Positions 60,291 to 64,000 of a stretch of 64,000 bases of DNA are shown here, in pieces. The notes under the pieces were generated by a model that did not search any database, was not told the DNA's origin, and saw only the letters and a list, made by a program, of their open reading frames with translations. Source of the stretch: Bacteroidales bacterium 6E (GTDB lineage: Bacteria; Bacteroidota; Bacteroidia; Bacteroidales; Prolixibacteraceae); NCBI GenBank assembly GCA_001270045.2, contig DF970668.1, positions 1 to 64,000 of the forward strand, in the 5' to 3' direction. Position numbers and translations under genes: made by a program. The first letter of the stretch is position 1; every line of letters starts with the position of its first letter.

Positions 60291-63200
60291 ATGAAAAAAA
60301 ATCGATGTAAGATTGTTCCGGATATTCAGACTATCTGGAAATCAAAAGTATTTCTAACTATGAGACTAACAGTTCTAGCTTTACTGATCGGAATTTTTCA
60401 AAGCTTCGCCAGTGGCACTTATGCACAGGCAACCCGTTTGAATCTTCATGTGAAAAATGCGACCGTCAAGGAAGTATTGAATCAGATCGAAGACCAGACC
60501 GAATTCTTCTTTTTATACAACAGCAAGTTGGTCAATGTTGACCGGCAGGTTGATGTTGATCTTGAGAACAAGCTGATTACGGAAGTTCTCGACCGCCTTT
60601 TTGCAGGCACCAATACCAACTACCAGGTGGTTGACCGCCAGATCGTACTGACGGCCAGCGAAATGGCGGCATCACTGACCGCAGCCCAACAGCAGAACAG
60701 CATATCAGGTAAGGTGACCGACCGCTCAGGCGGTGCATTGCCCGGGGTAACCGTTCTGATCAAAGGCACCACCAACGGTACCATCACCAACTTTGACGGT
60801 AACTACACGCTTACCAACGTTCCCGCTAACGCTACCCTGGTTTATACCTTTGTGGGTATGAAAACCCAGGAAGTTGTCGTGGGAAACCAGACCACCATCA
60901 ACGTTTCACTGACAGAGGAAAACATTGGTCTTGACGAAGTGGTTGTTGTAGGTTATGGTACACAGAAAAGGAAAGAGGTAACATCAGCGGTCGAAACCAT
61001 CAGTTCTGATGATTTCAACGCCGGTGGTTCACGCAACCCGATGGACCTTATCCAGGGTAAAGTTGCCGGTTTGAACATCACCCGTACCCAAGGCAATAAC
61101 CCCAACTCAGGCGTTGACATCCAGCTCAGGGGCGTAACCTCACTTACCGGATCAAGGACTCCCCTGATCGTTATCGACGGTATTCCCGGGGGTAACCTGG
61201 ACCTTCTGCAGCAGGACGATATCGAATCGTTCAACGTACTGAAAGACGGTTCGGCAGCGGCCATTTACGGAACCAGGGGTAACGCTGGCGTTATCCTGAT
61301 CACCACCAAAAAAGGCAAGGCCGGTGAATCAAGATTTGACTATTCAACTTACGTACAGCGTGAGTTTGTAGATAAAAAACCCGATTACCTGACCGCAGCC
61401 GATTTCAGGGAACTGATCAAGGATGGTTTGGTGAACAGCTCACAGGACTTCGGATCATCCACAGACCTCTATGATGAACTGATCGACACCGAAAACCTGA
61501 GCCAGTACCACAACCTGGCAGCTTCAGGCGGGTCAGAAAAAGCCAACTACCGTGCTTCACTTTATTTCAACGAAGCCAATGGTATTGCCAAAAGAAACGG
61601 ACGCGACCAGTTTGGCGGCCGCTTCAACTTCAACCAGAAAGGTCTCCAGGACAAGCTGACCTTCACCATGAACGTTGCTTCCAATATCAACAAGGCTGAT
61701 ATGCTTGGTGGTGGTGGCGGTGACTTCGAACAGGCCATCCAGCGTAACCCTACCGCACCGATTTACAAACCAGACGGAACATTCCTCGAAACTGAAGCAT
61801 ACAACAACTACAACCCGATGTCAAGGCTGGCATACCGCACCTCGGAACGCAACCAGCAGTCCTTCTCGGGCGACATGAAAGTCACCCTCGAACTGATGCA
61901 GGGACTTTCGGTTTCCGCTTTCGGTTCTTATGTCCGGAATACCTATAACGACAGGTACTATCGCTCAACCAAGGACTGGGATCAGCGTATGTCAAGTTCA
62001 TACCGTGGTATGGCTTATGCATCGAAGAACAATTCATTGTTTGAGTCACCGACTTTCGAGTCTACTATCGATTATTACACCACCATTGGTGATAACCATG
62101 CCATCACGGCCCTTGCAGGTTATTCATACCAATATGCCACTACCGAAACCTTCAACGTAAACAACAACGGTTTCACAACCGATGGTTTCAAGGACTGGAA
62201 CCTGGGAGCAGGAAGCGCCATCAACAATACCCAGTTGCCGCGTCCGGGCATGGGCAGCTTCAAGGAAGACAATACCCTGATCGCATTCTTCGGAAGGATC
62301 AACTATGCGTTCATGGACAGATACTTCGTACAGGCGATCCTGAGACATGAAGGTTCATCAAAATTCGGTGCCAACAACAAATGGGGTGATTTCCCTGCAT
62401 TCTCTCTTGGATGGGCAATGAGCGAAGAAGATTTCATCAAGAACATCTCGTTTATCGATGAACTGAAAGTTCGCGTAGGTTATGGTGTCACAGGTAATCA
62501 GGGTATCCCGAACTACCAGTCGCTCGTAACCCTTGGCACAGGTGGTGTTTATCCACAGGAAGGCGTTTACTACCAGACTTACGGTGCCGGCAGGAACCCC
62601 AACCCGAACCTGAGATGGGAACAGAAAGCCGAATTAAACTTTGGTATTGACTTTGCCGTTCTTGACAACAGGATCAGCGGTACCATCGACATCTATGACC
62701 GTACCACCAAGGACCTTCTTTACAACTACAGCGCACAGCAGCCTCCATTCGTCCGCGACAGGCTTTACACCAACGTAGGAAGTATCCAGAACCGTGGTGT
62801 AGAACTCCAGATTTCAGCCAACCCGGTCCGCACACGCGACTTCCGCTGGGATATCAACTTCGCCGGCAACACCCAGTACAACAAGCTGACCAAATTATCG
62901 AGCGACGTGTTCAAGGCCAACTGGCTTGAATTCTACGGTCTGCCTTCACCGGGGAACCTCGGTAACGCCATCCGCCTTGAAGAAGGTGGCTCGGTTGGTA
63001 ACTTCTACGGAAAACGATTCGCAGGATTTGATGATGCCGGCAAATGGACGTTCTACAAAGCTGATGGAACCACCGGCTACGCCAGCCAGATGAACGAAAA
63101 CGACCTTACCATCATCGGTAATGGTGTTCCAAAATTCCAGGCATCATTGGGCAATACGCTGAGGTACAAAAACTTTGACCTGACAGTCCTGTTCAGGGGC

Positions 63201-63575
63201 AAATTCGGATTCGATATCCTGAATACCAAGGATCTATACTTTGGTAACAAAAAATGGTTACCCAACAACCTGCTCAGGAGTGCGGTCACTACCCACAGCC
63301 AGCTGAACGACGATCCACAGTACTCGGATTATTACATTGAGAAAGGTGACTTCGTCAAATTGGATAACCTGACAGTGGGTTACAATTTCAAACTGAATTC
63401 ATCGTATATCCGTAACCTGAGAGTTTATGCCACCGGCAGGAACATTCTCACCTTCACCGGATACAGTGGTGTTGATCCTGAATTGCAGGACACCGGATTT
63501 GAAACAGGTGTTGACGGAAGAGGTTTCTATCCCCGTACCCAATCATGGGCCGTTGGTTTGAATGTCGGATTCTAA
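60291..63575 (+). CDS. SusC/RagA TonB-linked outer-membrane transporter with STN domain
   Basis: 1094 aa, intact. A signal peptide (~20-45) ends SGTYAQATR. STN/secretin-like domain ~46-120 (LHVKNATVKEVLNQIEDQTEFFFLYNSKLV) receives and relays the signal to FecR. Carboxypeptidase-regulatory domain ~135-205 (ISGKVTDRSGGALPGVTVLIKGT), TonB-box region DEVVVVGYGTQKRKEVTSAV, plug LNITRTQGNNPNSGVDIQLRG and VLKDGSAAAIYGTRGNAGV, and 22-strand barrel ending VGLNVGF. It transports oligosaccharides across the outer membrane with TonB energy and a SusD lid, whose gene starts 15 bp later. The STN plus the adjacent ECF/FecR pair shows trans-envelope signalling control. Substrate is not readable. Confidence 0.95.
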   Translation: MKKNRCKIVPDIQTIWKSKVFLTMRLTVLALLIGIFQSFASGTYAQATRLNLHVKNATVKEVLNQIEDQTEFFFLYNSKLVNVDRQVDVDLENKLITEVLDRLFAGTNTNYQVVDRQIVLTASEMAASLTAAQQQNSISGKVTDRSGGALPGVTVLIKGTTNGTITNFDGNYTLTNVPANATLVYTFVGMKTQEVVVGNQTTINVSLTEENIGLDEVVVVGYGTQKRKEVTSAVETISSDDFNAGGSRNPMDLIQGKVAGLNITRTQGNNPNSGVDIQLRGVTSLTGSRTPLIVIDGIPGGNLDLLQQDDIESFNVLKDGSAAAIYGTRGNAGVILITTKKGKAGESRFDYSTYVQREFVDKKPDYLTAADFRELIKDGLVNSSQDFGSSTDLYDELIDTENLSQYHNLAASGGSEKANYRASLYFNEANGIAKRNGRDQFGGRFNFNQKGLQDKLTFTMNVASNINKADMLGGGGGDFEQAIQRNPTAPIYKPDGTFLETEAYNNYNPMSRLAYRTSERNQQSFSGDMKVTLELMQGLSVSAFGSYVRNTYNDRYYRSTKDWDQRMSSSYRGMAYASKNNSLFESPTFESTIDYYTTIGDNHAITALAGYSYQYATTETFNVNNNGFTTDGFKDWNLGAGSAINNTQLPRPGMGSFKEDNTLIAFFGRINYAFMDRYFVQAILRHEGSSKFGANNKWGDFPAFSLGWAMSEEDFIKNISFIDELKVRVGYGVTGNQGIPNYQSLVTLGTGGVYPQEGVYYQTYGAGRNPNPNLRWEQKAELNFGIDFAVLDNRISGTIDIYDRTTKDLLYNYSAQQPPFVRDRLYTNVGSIQNRGVELQISANPVRTRDFRWDINFAGNTQYNKLTKLSSDVFKANWLEFYGLPSPGNLGNAIRLEEGGSVGNFYGKRFAGFDDAGKWTFYKADGTTGYASQMNENDLTIIGNGVPKFQASLGNTLRYKNFDLTVLFRGKFGFDILNTKDLYFGNKKWLPNNLLRSAVTTHSQLNDDPQYSDYYIEKGDFVKLDNLTVGYNFKLNSSYIRNLRVYATGRNILTFTGYSGVDPELQDTGFETGVDGRGFYPRTQSWAVGLNVGF

Positions 63576-63590
63576 AAACAGTATCGTATT

Positions 63591-64000
63591 ATGAAAATTC
63601 ATCTGAAAAAACTTATCATATTAACCGCTGCAATCATCATGACCAGCGGAATGAATTCGTGTACAGACCTTGAAGAGAACCTGTACAGCGAATTGAGCAA
63701 GACCAACTTTTACAACAACAAGGTAGAAGTCATGCAGGCAGCCCTGCGCCCGTTTACCCATATGCAGGCCTGGCTGGCACCAACCGGCCAGAATGGATAC
63801 TATTATCACGCTGAATTGTCGTCAGACCAGCAGGCATGGCCTCAGAAAGGCCGTCACGGTTATGACGGCGGTGACCACTTTCGTCAGCACTATCACACAT
63901 GGACCGCAAATGAAGGCCGTATGCGTTCTGCCTGGACACTTATCTGGACCGGCGTAGGTTATGTAAATGCCGCCTTGATGGACCTCGAGCAGGTAGATTA
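63591..64000 (+). CDS. SusD family lipoprotein, 5' part only
   Basis: The ATG at 63591, 15 bp after SusC, opens a lipoprotein signal (MKIHLKKLIILTAAIIMTSGMNSC, Cys24), then TDLEENLYSELSKTNFYNN, the usual start of this SusD subgroup. The visible ~136 residues continue with helix and loop stretches (EVMQAALRPFTHMQAW, WTLIWTGVGYVNAALMDLEQVD). The gene runs off the window. It is the surface lid for the preceding SusC. It is only distantly like the SusD at 3992-5986. Confidence 0.9.
   Translation, partial: MKIHLKKLIILTAAIIMTSGMNSCTDLEENLYSELSKTNFYNNKVEVMQAALRPFTHMQAWLAPTGQNGYYYHAELSSDQQAWPQKGRHGYDGGDHFRQHYHTWTANEGRMRSAWTLIWTGVGYVNAALMDLEQVD

Overview
This window is chromosomal DNA of a Bacteroidota bacterium, most likely a Bacteroidales or Marinilabiliales type polysaccharide degrader. 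The evidence is two SusC/SusD pairs, an ECF sigma/FecR pair, many lipoprotein glycoside hydrolases, TAnnTTTG promoter boxes, weak Shine-Dalgarno sites and a lineage-typical DUF4954 protein. No species can be named. No rRNA, CRISPR array, insertion sequence or prophage is visible. One tRNA (Gly, anticodon CCC) is present.

Layout. 1-911 is a truncated beta-helix surface protein. 1276-9234 holds a sialidase-like lipoprotein and a leftward SusC-SusD-GH16 cluster aimed at a beta-glucan; its SusC gene is split by one in-frame TAA. 9535-13450 holds a response regulator, an endonuclease/phosphatase-fold protein, a sensor kinase and a small unknown gene. 13674-13745 is the tRNA. 14597-17561 pairs an outer-membrane porin with an FMN-binding protein, followed by a PAS-LuxR regulator. 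17753-21635 is DUF4954 plus GlmS. 21645-23246 is an acyltransferase and an SRPBCC protein. 23511-26738 is a GH43/GH43/GH5-like operon. 26857-29915 is a copper P-type ATPase with its HMA-AraC regulator. 30224-32252 is a small outer-membrane barrel protein and a sigma-54 activator.

32281-44109 is the most unusual region. All on the minus strand, it encodes four small exported proteins sharing a C-terminal motif, a PapD-like two-domain periplasmic protein, a 1006-residue outer-membrane protein joined directly to it (Ig-like N-terminus, long barrel, carboxypeptidase-regulatory-like modules, SPOR C-terminus), a single-domain response regulator and a giant PAS/GAF hybrid kinase. I read it as a candidate chaperone/usher-like surface-fibre or secretion system that I cannot match to a described one.

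44200-48126 is a nagA / Nramp-like transporter / nagB / ogt operon for N-acetylglucosamine catabolism, with a signal peptide on NagA. 48223-49296 is a REC-kinase hybrid. 49485-54004 is an operon of two Tat-exported Gfo/Idh/MocA proteins and a GH127-like enzyme. 54190-58121 has a TonB-C domain protein and a GH31 enzyme with a PA14 insertion. 58355-64000 is the start of a second polysaccharide utilization locus: ECF sigma factor, FecR anti-sigma factor, SusC with STN domain and a truncated SusD.

Working together, the genes describe a cell that binds and cuts glycans at its surface (SusCD, GH16, GH31, GH43, GH127), recycles amino sugars (nag genes, GlmS), and adjusts surface structures through several two-component systems.
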